Shown here one piece after another: positions 1-10,017 of a DNA stretch of 64,000 nucleotides. Position 1 is the stretch's first letter, and every line of letters begins with the position of its first letter. Both the position numbers and the translations under genes were made by a program. The stretch comes from Globodera rostochiensis (taxonomy: Eukaryota > Nematoda > Chromadorea > Rhabditida > Heteroderidae): positions 1,308,162 through 1,372,161 of the forward strand of contig JAEVLN010000002.1 in assembly GCA_018350325.1 (NCBI GenBank). The letters run 5' to 3'. The notes under the pieces are model-generated. The model saw only the letters and a program-made list of their open reading frames with translations. It was not told the DNA's origin and did not search any database.

Positions 1-23
1 CCGCTTACACAACTCACCACTAC

Positions 24-877
24 GGTAAATACCCGATTCGCTTTTGGCCAATTCGCTTTTTACCCGATTCGCTTTTTTTGGGACCAAACGCTTTTTTTGG
101 GACGATTCGCTTTTTAGTAAGAAAAAAGCATTTATGAGCGGGATTTGAAGGTTTTATGCAATTCATTAAGTGTATTCAGGGGTTATTGAGGTAGCTGACC
201 ACGAATATGACATCAGATTTATCATAAGAATCATCTAATCTATGATTTAGACATCTATGTTTTTATAAAAAATTAAAAAAAAATTTTTTTAAAGTTGAGA
301 GAAAGCTGTTTTTAGGGGTATTCGGTGGCGTAGAATCCGAATCTGACTCTCTTGTTGTAATTTCGTGCATTTCCACCGATTTTGAGCAATAAATGTGATT
401 TTTGAAATTTCGAAAAAAAAATCGAATTCGGGTCCGGGGTTCGAAATTGGTCTATATAAATATCAGATTCTGATTCTACGCCCCCGAATACCCCTAAAAA
501 CAACTTTTTATCAACTTTGAAAAAAAAATTTTATAATTTTTTATAAAAACATAGATGTCGAAATCATAGATTAGATGATGTCTTATGATAAATCTGATGT
601 CATATTCGTGGTCAGCTACCTCAATAACCCCTGAATACACTTAATGAATTGCATAAAACCTTCAAATCCCGCTCATAAATGCTTTTTTCTTACTAAAAAG
701 CGAATCGTCCCAAAAAAAGCGAATGGTCCCAAAAAAAGCGAATGGTCCCAAAAAAAGCGAATGGTCCCAAAAAAAGCGAATGGTCCCAAAAAAAGCGAAT
801 GGTCCCAAAAAAAGCGATTCGGGTCAAAAGCGAATAGGGTAAAAAGCGAATTGGCCAAAAGCGAATCGGGGTCCGTT
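24..877. mobile_element. Fold-back MULE-like non-autonomous transposon
   Basis: The two halves of this segment are inverted copies: roughly 24-310 on the left matches the reverse complement of roughly 495-877 on the right, leaving a short unpaired centre near 350-465. Both ends contain the string CCCGATTCGCTTTTGG. The direct repeat CACCACTAC lies immediately outside each end (15-23 and 878-886). A 9-10 bp target duplication with long terminal inverted repeats is typical of Mutator-like elements. There is no transposase ORF, so it would be non-autonomous. The superfamily is inferred from duplication length and repeat structure only. Confidence 0.75.
697..818 (+). repeat. 19 bp tandem repeat in right arm of fold-back element
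   Basis: About six head-to-tail copies of a 19 bp unit, GCGAATGGTCCCAAAAAAA. The left arm has only about two equivalents (near 85-118), so copy number differs between the arms. Short reading frames across it are repeat artefacts. Confidence 0.9.
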
Positions 878-887
878 CACCACTACA

Positions 888-1611
888 CCACCAACTCAGA
901 TGTGTAGTTCGGGAAGAACAACATAATGCCAAAATTAAAATTTATTTAGTCAAAAATTCAAATTAGTGAGAAAGTCATATTTGTTTGTCTTTTATTAAAA
1001 CCGAACCGAACCTTTCGTTGAGTGATATGTCAAATTGATTTCAGCTTGATGTACTTTTTTTGTACTACTTTCTGGGGCTCAGGATTTTTTATCCCAATAT
1101 TGAAGCGATCTTGAAACTTTTTCAGATTTTTAAACAATTCCTTAGAGAAATGCAACAAAAGCCGAAAAAAGCACACCCCTAAAGATCGACACTTTTGTTA
1201 GAATGCATTTTTTTGGTAGGGATGGGTTTGTCATACATTGGCCAATGGTGGAGGTAACATAACCCGATTCGTCTCGGGACAGACGGGGGTGAGGGGCAAC
1301 GGGTAAAGAGGGGGGGGGGGGCAAATCAAATGATCTGAGTGATCAGAAGAATTGGGCGGGCGGAGTCAGCCATGTTGGAAAATTCTTTGATCAAATAGCA
1401 ATGAGGAGTCGAGTTTTTGCGCGTCCTGATCCCGATTACTCCAAAAAAATTGGAACTCCGGACCCAAGCGAATTTTTTTTTTAAATTCCAAATTTTTCAA
1501 AAGAATCAATTTTTTTTGCTCAAAATCATTTTTGAAAAGCATGAATTCAATCATTAGAATCATCCATTTTAGTGCGTCCATTTCAGCACACACATTTGGC
1601 GTCCGTCAGTT
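888..1611. other. Intergenic, no gene seen
   Basis: AT-rich sequence with a poly-G run near 1310-1322. Short frames here lack splice logic or coding character. Confidence 0.6.
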
Positions 1612-1900
1612 TCAGCCAGAACCAGGCTGCTGACCGGGCTGAGCATTGGCGGCCACAGGGCTATCAGTCACTTCATCACCTTTGCCCTTAATAAATTGTG
1701 TGATCAAAATAGTCACTAATTAATCGATTAAATATTATGTGATCAGAAGTGATCGATGAATGACTCCTCCTGTGATCAACTATGAATAAGACACTCAGTA
1801 CAAGGTTGTTTAGGGCGGCTTGGCGGGCAAACGGCTCAACACCAATGTAGAAGGTGGCGAAGAGCATCATCAACACAACGAAAAGCACGGAGAATTGCAT
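1612..1900 (-). CDS. Small secreted peptide, two exons
   Basis: Exon 1 (1900-1802) encodes 33 residues beginning MQFSVLFVVLMMLFATFYIG, a hydrophobic signal-peptide-like start. A phase-0 donor GTACTG (1801) joins an acceptor after TTATTAAG, and exon 2 (1686-1612) adds 24 residues ending PGQQPGSG and a TGA. Total is 57 residues, so the mature peptide would be about 35 residues, Gly/Gln/Pro-rich at the C-terminus and without cysteines. I do not recognise the family. Small secreted peptides are common as neuropeptide-like or host-directed proteins in nematodes, but nothing here decides between these. The intron (115 nt) also reads through in frame, so the unspliced form would be a 70-residue ORF; the coding-like composition of exon 2 favours splicing. 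Confidence 0.55.
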
Positions 1901-2846
1901 TTTATGATTTTATTTGTCTAAATTAAATAAAATTAAATAATTTTGGAATTTTATCAAAAAAGAGAAATTGAATTGGCATTTTAAGAAGAAATCAAAAAAG
2001 TGATTTATTGTTTTTGGCTAATTGGAGCTGGACTTTTATAGACGCTTTGTAAAAGCATAAATTGGAAAAAATTATTCAACGGAGTCCATCCATTAAAAAA
2101 AGGGAAAATAATATGCTCAAAAATTTTATTTACGACAAAATGTGATGATTGAAGACGGACAAAACGGTGGAAAGATACGAATAGGAATTGAAGCCCAAAT
2201 AGGCCTCTGAATAATATTTTTGAATTTATTTTATTAGCAATTCAACAATTTTTATGGATAATTCTTTAAAAAATACAATATTTAAGGCATTTCTCCGAAA
2301 ATCTCTTAAGAAAATGCAATAAAAACAAAATACAAAGCGTACCCTTAAAAATCAAAGTTTTTTCAAACCAAAAATACCCCTCCCCGTAAAAATGGTTTTT
2401 TTGGAAAGATTGATATTTTAGAAAAATTTTTTGATGGGGTTCACGTAGAAATTTCCGAATTTGGTTAATTTTAGCGCATTTTTTAGGCCATATTTTGGTA
2501 CTTTTTGGGTTCTTAGTCTATGTTTGGAGGATTTTTGGTCAATATTTTACTCCATGCAGGAGGTGTTGTAGCAACTTGGTCCAATTACCTACCTTTTTTG
2601 ATCAGTATCAAAAGATATGCCTACAGAAATTTTTTTTTTGGATTTTGGGCCAAACAAAAATTGATTTTTTGTTTTTTTAATTTTTAGGCCTTTACTTTTG
2701 CACTCCACTGTATATCTCGTCCCTAATTATGGCTGGGTGAGCGCACGTTATTTTGAAATAATCATTTTAATTACGAAAGGAGCAATTTTTGTTTATTATT
2801 TATATTTTGACTTTATAATAAATAAAATTAAAAACTGAATCGCGTG
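1901..2846. other. Intergenic flank of the LTR element
   Basis: AT-rich with many poly-A/T tracts. No gene or structured repeat recognised. The last four bases, CGTG (2843-2846), are the target duplication of the neighbouring retrotransposon. Confidence 0.6.
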
Positions 2847-3144
2847 TGAAACCAAGGAAGTTCCGTCCCTTTGGGATTCCCTTTTAGTCGAACAATGTGC
2901 TTTATTCCGTAGACGTACAAGGGTTAAATGTGAGGGACAAGCGGCTTCCCCGGTTCGGGCCGGGGAAGGAAAAGGGGGTCGGGATCCGGATCCGACGATC
3001 AAAGTGATTATTGAGGAAGAGCGGAGGTGAAACAGAGGCGAGTCCCCGGGGGTGGAGATGAGGAAAAGCCCCGCCCCTCAAACACAAAATAGATGAGAGT
3101 GAGGGGAGAGTAAAATAATGGTTAAATGAAACAATTGTTCGTCA
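2847..3144 (-). repeat. 3' LTR
   Basis: 298 bp, beginning TGAAACCAAGG and ending GTTCGTCA in plus-strand reading. It matches 13308-13605 at every position I compared; similarity stops exactly at both ends. Confidence 0.95.
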
Positions 3145-3367
3145 TCGAGGGCCCCTGTTATTGACCGCCCCGGTCAATGATCAAACAATACAGTGTGACG
3201 GTTACGGTGGGAAAGGACGTGGTGAGTGAAAGGTGAGTCAGACGGGGTACAGTAACCAAATATAATGAAAATATGTTGCGTTTTTTTGTTGTTTATGGTT
3301 TTTGTTTTGATTTAGCTATTAAAGGCAACATTTCACCAGCGTGAAACCGTCCCGATCGATTTTTCTT

Positions 3368-6300
3368 TTAACCCCAGCCGGCCATTTTTGAGAAATCCTC
3401 CGCCTGTTGTGATGTTGATGGGCCCCATTCGTTACGGTCGTGCCACTGTCCTCTTCCTCGACGCCAACCTCTTGCTCCGCGCTGATTTGACCATCCTCCT
3501 CGACTTTCATTCCAATTTCCGCTTCCGCGTCGGTTGTTCCTTTCAAATACTGGCCAGCGGACGTCGTGTTGTTGCCAGAGCGCACCTCTTTTTTCTCGTT
3601 TTTCTTCCATTTCAAACGCCTTTTCCACCTTTCTCATTATTTTTTCGGCCTCGTCGTGAATCTCCAACGACTTTTCTCTCAAGTTTAAGAGAAGAGCCGT
3701 AATTTCCTGTGCTTCTTTTGACTTTTTTTCCTCCATAAAAATATTCTTCTCGTCTGACCGATTGGCCTTTCCACTCTCAAATTTCTCTCGGTTTTCCTCT
3801 CTTTCCGTATTCATACTGCAGTCCAATTGATTTATTTGCTTTCCTTCGGGCGGAATTTCTTCGGAGCGTTTCTGCCAAATGCTCAGTTCAGCCGATTTAA
3901 TTTCCGATTTGGCCACTCTTATCGGGTCGGTCGGCTTCTTCGTCTTCCCAATTGACCCTTTTTCCAATTCTCCACGGCTTTTGACCCGGTTAAGGCATGT
4001 TTGCCAATAACTCATTTTTTCGTTTTCCGCTCCTCTTGGCGTCGAAAATAAAATCCTCTCTTCTTCCTCTAGTTCCAAATTGAGCGAAATTTCATCGTCC
4101 AGTCTGATTCGGTTTTCTCTTTCTAAGATCGTTATTTCCGGTTCTTTTTCCTTTGACAACTCTTCTTCTTTTCGGATCTTTTCGCCACTCTTTTGTTCGG
4201 TTTCTTTTTTGGCTTCCTTTTCGTTTTTCTCCGCTTCTTCGGTACCTTCCTCTCTGGTTTTAACCGTCTTTCGTTTGCGGCTCGCCTTTAACTTCTTCAT
4301 TTCCGTCACTTCTTTCTTTAAAGCTTCTACTTCTTCCATCAAACTTTTTTGAGATTCCTCCATCCTGATTGTCTTCATCTCTTCGAGTTGTCGGTCCAGT
4401 TTTGCAAATTCATCCGTGTCCGAAAGAGGTTCAAACTGTTCCGTCATTCCTGATAATTCATTATTCAGATTTGTTGGCGGGATTTGGGCGTTACTATTAT
4501 TGAGAATATTTATTAAGTTATTGTCTTTATTTTTTCTTTCAACTTCTTCCATAACCACTTCGTCCAATACACTCAGATATTCTAATTCCGTTATTACATT
4601 AATACTTAATTCTGAAATTTCACTTTCGTCATTATTTTCCTTGTGTGTTATCCAAATCTCTGGCATTCTACGCATTTCGTAAGTTAGTCCATTATCATTC
4701 ATTGTTTCCCAATACGTTTCTATTTCAGCATCCGCTCTTAATTTCCACCTTTCTCCCAATAATAACTGAACTTCCAGACCCAAAATTATTTCTTCAACTT
4801 CATTTCTTATATATAATTCAAAATTTTCGCCGAACAACCATCCCATCACAAATCTCTCACCGTCCGAGTTTATGAAAATTTCCCAATTTTCGTCCACAAG
4901 GTTTTCAGGGATAAATGAAACCAAAGGAACCACTGTAGGGTATAACCATCCCGTACACGTTCTCTCCAACGATTCTTCCAATAAGATTTCCAGAATAGTA
5001 CCAATTCGTTCCCTTTCCGGTCCAATGTCTCGTTCTAACCTTTCGACTTCGGGAAATCCTTCCCCTTTTAAAGGGTCGTTCCTTCCTATAAAAGCGATAA
5101 CCTTCTCATCACTCTCCTTATCGATTTTCTCATTCGCACTAATTTTTAACGTATTTCCGTCATTCTCTTTCTTTTCTTGATAGTTGTAGTGGTTTATGCC
5201 GACGTCGGGTATGATTTGAATTCGATTTCTTTGACCATCTTTTTCCGTAAAGCTTTCCCAATAAGTTTCTTTTCCATTTTCGCTTCTTATTTCCCATTTT
5301 TCACTAAAAAGAACCAAAATATCCGTTCCCAGGACAATTCTGTCCACTTCTTTGGAAAGAACTATTTCAAAGTTTTCGCCAAATATCCATGCTGATACAA
5401 ATTGCTCCTCATCATCATTCTTATATATTTCCCAATGGTTTTTAACCAAGTTTTCTGGGATTAGAGACACCGTACTTGGTCCGGGCCAGTTTGTAACTGC
5501 TTGGGTTAACTCGTTTTCTATCCAAATTTCAGTTTCACTGCAATGTAACTCGTTCTCTTCAACCTCATTTTCCATAAAAATTTCATTCTTTCCAGATTTA
5601 ACTAAATCGTTTGTTTGTTTCAGGAGGGCCACGATTAACTCATTTTCTTCATCATCGCTACTTTCAAATCCATACTTTGACATGTTCTTACTCCCAACTC
5701 TCGTTTGAATTTGATTATTTTCCCTCTCTTTTTCATCGCTATCCTCTTGTTCATCGCTTTCTTCTGCCTCTTCCTGTTCCAGATGTGGATCTCTGGCATA
5801 TTTATGCCAATTTAGTGGCTCATCCGCTGCTCTAAGCGGGAGTGTTGCCTGCCCTTGAAATTTTTTAACTTTTTCTAAATGAACCTTTTTTAGTTTTCCT
5901 TTTTCATTGAGTGATTTAATTATTATATTATTGCGTTCTTTTTCTATTCCCACACAAAGAAAAGGACCAGACCATTTTTCATCGAATTTATGCCTTAGCA
6001 CTTCCTTTTTTAGAAGGACTAATTCACCGATCTCAATTTCTTTTTCTATTGGTTTTCGTCCATGATCATTTCCTTTTTTGTTTTTATCTTGCGCTCTTAT
6101 AATTTCTTCTTGGACTAATTTCCATGCTTCCTTCGCTTTTTCCGTATGTTTTCTGGTGTATACTGAAATGTCCGATGATACTTCTTTTGAAGAAGGAAGG
6201 TTCAATAACTGATCCGTTGGCATGCGCGGATAGCGCAAATGTATCACAAAAAATGGGGACTGTTTTATAGCCGTCTGAATGGACGTGTTATGTGTGAACA

Positions 6301-9300
6301 CTGCATGTGACAGAATCTCGTCCCAATTATTTCCTTTCTCATTTATTTTTTGGGATAAGATGTTTGCAATTATGCGCATGGAACCCTCTGCTAACCCGTT
6401 AGACTGCTGATGATAGGGGGAGGAAGTGATGTGCTCAAATCCATAGATTTTGGATAAATCTTTAAAAATTCCAGACATAAATTGTCTGCCCTGATCGGTC
6501 ACAACTACCTCAGGGGTAGAGTGTTGGTGCACCACAATTTCAATAAATGTTTCTGCCACCGTTTCAGCCTTTTGGTCAGGGATTGCCCTTGCCATTATCC
6601 ATTTTGAAAAGCTGTCAATGGCCAGAAAAACGTACAAATTCTCTCGCTCGCTTTTCTTAAGCGGTCCCATCAAATCACAATGTACTCGCTGAAAAGGTTG
6701 TTCAGTGGGCTTAATTGGCACACTCGGGGCCGTTTTTGCTTGCCCTGGATTAACCTTGCGCTTTTGACATGCCTCGCATGTTTCAATCAATGTGTGGGTG
6801 TCCTCTCTCATACCATTCCAGAAAAATCTGTTTTTAATATTTGGCCATGTCTTTTCGAACCCAAAATGTCCTTCGTCGTGAATTATTTTAAAAATTTTCT
6901 CGCGAAGGGGGTATGGAATAACTAACTTCGGATTTTCTTCGTTTTCTTTACCCTTTCTATGGTAAATAGCACCATTTATTAGACAATAGTTTTGAAGCGT
7001 GTCTTTCCATTGTGGTATGCCTTTCGGAATTTTACCGGTTTTCAAGATATAAAATATTTTGGCCAACTCTTTCACTTTTGTTTGGGCCTCGATTACCTCA
7101 CTTAGGTTTATTTGTGCCTTTTTTCCTGATTCATTAATTGGTTTCTCCAAACTTTCTGATTTTTGTGCGCTAAGTACCAATGCCTCGGTTTTTTCTTTAT
7201 TTTGATTTGCAGTTTCATCTTCCTTATTTTCTATGCCCGGAATATTGTATCTTGACAAAAAATCCGCCGCTTTATTCTTCTTACCAGGTCTATAAGTGAT
7301 TTTGATGTCAAAACCCTGTAGGGTAACTTGATATTTTTCCAAACGTCCTCTGAGTTCTTTAGCCTTCATCATTCCCGTTAATGCACTACAATCCGTAATA
7401 ATTTCCGTAGTTCCTGATCCGACAATATACGGGGAAAATTCTTTTACCGAATAGACAAGGGCTAAGGCCTCTCTTTCAATCGATGGATAATTTGCCTCGT
7501 GCCGATTCAGCGCTCTCGAAATAAATGCTACTGGACCATTTGGTTGCAGCAAAACAGCTCCAATAGCCCGTTGGGATGCATCACACTCAATAACAAATGG
7601 TTTCCCAAATCGGGGTGATTGCAATACCGGCGCTGATGTCAGCATTTGTTTGAGAGTTTGAAGTGCCCTTTCTTGTTCCCTTCCCCAATTTTCTTGAATC
7701 TTTCCCTCGAATTTATCCTGGGTTAGTGTTTGAAGGGGTCTTGCAATATGGGCAAAATTCTTCAAAAATCTTCTGAAGTATGTAAGTGCGCCCAACAATG
7801 ATTTTAGTTCCGTAAGTGATTTTGGGGCTTGAAAATTTTGTACTGTTTGAACTTGTTTCGGGTCCATCCGAACTCCTTTTTCACTTAATAGAAATCCCAG
7901 GTAACGAATTTCGGCTTTTCCCCAGTGGCATTTTTCAATTTTTAGTTTGAAGCCAACTTCAGTGAGTAGGCGCAAAAAATTTTCAATGTCTTTCAGATGT
8001 ATCTCTTCATTCTCACTTCCAATTATAATATCATCCAAATATATCAACATTGCCGCAGTTAATCTTCTGCGCAAAGAATTCATCACCCTTTGAAATGTAT
8101 CCGGAGCTGCCGTTAGTCCAAATGGCATTGTTATAAACTCATAAATTCCCAAATGAGAAATGAATGCCGTTTTTTCAATGTCCTCCTGGGCCATCGGGAT
8201 TTGCATAAACCCTTGCTGCATGTCCATGCACGAATAATATTTTTTTGCTCCCATAAGATCTAAAAGTTCCTGAATGTTCGGTAGATGGAACACGCGCTTT
8301 TTGGTCATTTTGTTTAGGGCTCTATAATCAATGGCAAAGCGCCAAGACTGTTTGTCGGCTTTTGGAACCATCACAATTGGTGATGCAAATTCTGATTCCG
8401 ATTCTCTTATTATATTTTGGTCCAGCATTAGTTTGATTTGTCTCTCAATTTCTCGTTGGGTTTCGGGTGGGTAACGGTATGGGCGAAAATGAAAAGGAAG
8501 TGATCCAGGGATCAGGTCAATTTTATGAACAATTGGGCCTCGATATTTTCCGATTTGCCCATCATCACCAACAAACGCATTCGAAAATTCGTCCACAATT
8601 TTCTTGAGTTTTCTTTGTCCATTCCCGCTCAATCGCGTGCCTTCGATATTGATTCGTTCTGAAGGTTTTCTGTTTACTTTCTCATTCCAGGGGAGTGTTG
8701 GTAAATTTTCATGCCATCGCGTTTCGGGAGGGATATAATCTTTGGCTGGAATTTCGTCTCCCGGCAGCGCATTTATTTGGATCGGTTCCAGGTCCGCCAA
8801 ATGCGATTTTTCGTAAATTTTTATCGGCGCGTTGCCGGCATTCATTATTTGCATCGTGACAATATTGCTCCTTCCGGGTGACACTAACGTACGCCCAATG
8901 ATTATTCCGGGGTATTGATGACTTATCCCGTTAACTAAGAAATTTTGTTCTTCCGGGAAATGCTCCTCGATATGTGCTGTAATAATATTTTCTGTCCGTG
9001 GTTCAAAAATTTCAGTTCCGCTCATCATTATTTTTGGGTTTTTTGGGCTTTCCGCTTCAATTACTGAAATTATATTGGTCCAAATTTCACCAATCCGGAC
9101 TTTTCGTCCTCCAAGGGCAATTACTCCGTCCAATTCCGTAAGCAGTGGTAACCCAAAAAGCAATGGACCCGGGCAGTGTTTGTCTGGAGAGACGAGTAAA
9201 ATCGCTTCCCATTCACCAAATTTCTCTGATTTTGTTTCTTCAATTCGAATCTTTGCCTTAACTTTTCCTAATATTAGTATTTTCGAGTCATTTGCTGCCG

Positions 9301-9922
9301 TCAAATTTGAGTTTCCTTCCATTTTCATTACGGTTAATCCTGCTTTTCTTGCTATGGATTCCCGGCAATATGAGACACTTGCGCATGAATCCACCAAAGC
9401 TGCTGTTAACAATCCATTTAAATGGACTCGAATTATTGGCAGCTTTCTTGGATCGTTAGTAATTGTCGCAATTATTCGAGGCGGGAGGTAATCAAGCACA
9501 TATGCTTCCTGGTCCAATGGGTTCTCTTCGGGTGCGGACGGAACCGCCGCCACTCTCGTTCTTTGTCTCTTCATTCCAAAAATTCCTCTGATTATTCTTA
9601 CTGTAACGGCTCCAGCTCGGAAACCGGCCCAAATTATTACTCGATATTTTACAGAAACATAAATAATGAGAGCCAAAAGAAGTACAAATGGTATAGCAAT
9701 TAATGCCCAGGACAGTCCTCTAAGAAAGTTTACTGCCTCCCTTGCCTTTTCTGGTATATCCCTAACCATATTTACCCAATCTCCGGATTTTCCGATGACA
9801 ATTCCAAGGGTTTCGTTTGCCTCCTCTCTTATCAAACTTATCACTTCGGTAATGTTTGGTTTTTCCACTGTTCTTAGAATTGCCGATGGCAAGTTATTCA
9901 TTTTCGAACGGTATTCCAACAT
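3368..9922 (-). CDS. pol: Retrotransposon Pol polyprotein with long C-terminal extension
   Basis: One open frame of 2,184 codons from the first ATG; the frame is already open upstream to about 10047. Order: transmembrane segment (71-91), basic linker, retropepsin-like domain with DSCA at 178-181 in place of the usual DSGA/DTGA, reverse transcriptase (about 450-640, YLDD near 626), RNase H (about 770-890), integrase with HHCC zinc motif (about 1013-1055), catalytic D, D and E near 1085, 1143 and 1179, and a GPF module near 1317. This is the Ty3/gypsy order. Beyond the usual end lie about 850 further residues: an acidic stretch, two copies of a domain of about 95 residues (near 1484-1580 and 1670-1763), a charged coiled-coil (about 1840-1940), and an Arg/Gly/Trp-rich tail. 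It supplies the enzymes for reverse transcription and integration. The Gly-to-Cys change next to the protease aspartate may weaken processing or may be a family variant. Confidence 0.95.
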   Translation of the reverse strand: MLEYRSKMNNLPSAILRTVEKPNITEVISLIREEANETLGIVIGKSGDWVNMVRDIPEKAREAVNFLRGLSWALIAIPFVLLLALIIYVSVKYRVIIWAGFRAGAVTVRIIRGIFGMKRQRTRVAAVPSAPEENPLDQEAYVLDYLPPRIIATITNDPRKLPIIRVHLNGLLTAALVDSCASVSYCRESIARKAGLTVMKMEGNSNLTAANDSKILILGKVKAKIRIEETKSEKFGEWEAILLVSPDKHCPGPLLFGLPLLTELDGVIALGGRKVRIGEIWTNIISVIEAESPKNPKIMMSGTEIFEPRTENIITAHIEEHFPEEQNFLVNGISHQYPGIIIGRTLVSPGRSNIVTMQIMNAGNAPIKIYEKSHLADLEPIQINALPGDEIPAKDYIPPETRWHENLPTLPWNEKVNRKPSERINIEGTRLSGNGQRKLKKIVDEFSNAFVGDDGQIGKYRGPIVHKIDLIPGSLPFHFRPYRYPPETQREIERQIKLMLDQNIIRESESEFASPIVMVPKADKQSWRFAIDYRALNKMTKKRVFHLPNIQELLDLMGAKKYYSCMDMQQGFMQIPMAQEDIEKTAFISHLGIYEFITMPFGLTAAPDTFQRVMNSLRRRLTAAMLIYLDDIIIGSENEEIHLKDIENFLRLLTEVGFKLKIEKCHWGKAEIRYLGFLLSEKGVRMDPKQVQTVQNFQAPKSLTELKSLLGALTYFRRFLKNFAHIARPLQTLTQDKFEGKIQENWGREQERALQTLKQMLTSAPVLQSPRFGKPFVIECDASQRAIGAVLLQPNGPVAFISRALNRHEANYPSIEREALALVYSVKEFSPYIVGSGTTEIITDCSALTGMMKAKELRGRLEKYQVTLQGFDIKITYRPGKKNKAADFLSRYNIPGIENKEDETANQNKEKTEALVLSAQKSESLEKPINESGKKAQINLSEVIEAQTKVKELAKIFYILKTGKIPKGIPQWKDTLQNYCLINGAIYHRKGKENEENPKLVIPYPLREKIFKIIHDEGHFGFEKTWPNIKNRFFWNGMREDTHTLIETCEACQKRKVNPGQAKTAPSVPIKPTEQPFQRVHCDLMGPLKKSERENLYVFLAIDSFSKWIMARAIPDQKAETVAETFIEIVVHQHSTPEVVVTDQGRQFMSGIFKDLSKIYGFEHITSSPYHQQSNGLAEGSMRIIANILSQKINEKGNNWDEILSHAVFTHNTSIQTAIKQSPFFVIHLRYPRMPTDQLLNLPSSKEVSSDISVYTRKHTEKAKEAWKLVQEEIIRAQDKNKKGNDHGRKPIEKEIEIGELVLLKKEVLRHKFDEKWSGPFLCVGIEKERNNIIIKSLNEKGKLKKVHLEKVKKFQGQATLPLRAADEPLNWHKYARDPHLEQEEAEESDEQEDSDEKERENNQIQTRVGSKNMSKYGFESSDDEENELIVALLKQTNDLVKSGKNEIFMENEVEENELHCSETEIWIENELTQAVTNWPGPSTVSLIPENLVKNHWEIYKNDDEEQFVSAWIFGENFEIVLSKEVDRIVLGTDILVLFSEKWEIRSENGKETYWESFTEKDGQRNRIQIIPDVGINHYNYQEKKENDGNTLKISANEKIDKESDEKVIAFIGRNDPLKGEGFPEVERLERDIGPERERIGTILEILLEESLERTCTGWLYPTVVPLVSFIPENLVDENWEIFINSDGERFVMGWLFGENFELYIRNEVEEIILGLEVQLLLGERWKLRADAEIETYWETMNDNGLTYEMRRMPEIWITHKENNDESEISELSINVITELEYLSVLDEVVMEEVERKNKDNNLINILNNSNAQIPPTNLNNELSGMTEQFEPLSDTDEFAKLDRQLEEMKTIRMEESQKSLMEEVEALKKEVTEMKKLKASRKRKTVKTREEGTEEAEKNEKEAKKETEQKSGEKIRKEEELSKEKEPEITILERENRIRLDDEISLNLELEEEERILFSTPRGAENEKMSYWQTCLNRVKSRGELEKGSIGKTKKPTDPIRVAKSEIKSAELSIWQKRSEEIPPEGKQINQLDCSMNTEREENREKFESGKANRSDEKNIFMEEKKSKEAQEITALLLNLREKSLEIHDEAEKIMRKVEKAFEMEEKREKRGALWQQHDVRWPVFERNNRRGSGNWNESRGGWSNQRGARGWRRGRGQWHDRNEWGPSTSQQAEDFSKMAGWG

Positions 9923-10017
9923 AGCGTCTTCAATTCTTGCACTATCTGATTCGAAAATTGTGTCTGCTTTTAGTACAAGCGGATTCTGGATGTTTCGGTA
10001 AGTTGGTCGGATTTTAT

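Noticed and set aside
693..932. Reading frames on both strands across the 19 bp repeat
   Set aside because: They are translations of the tandem repeat and have no coding character.
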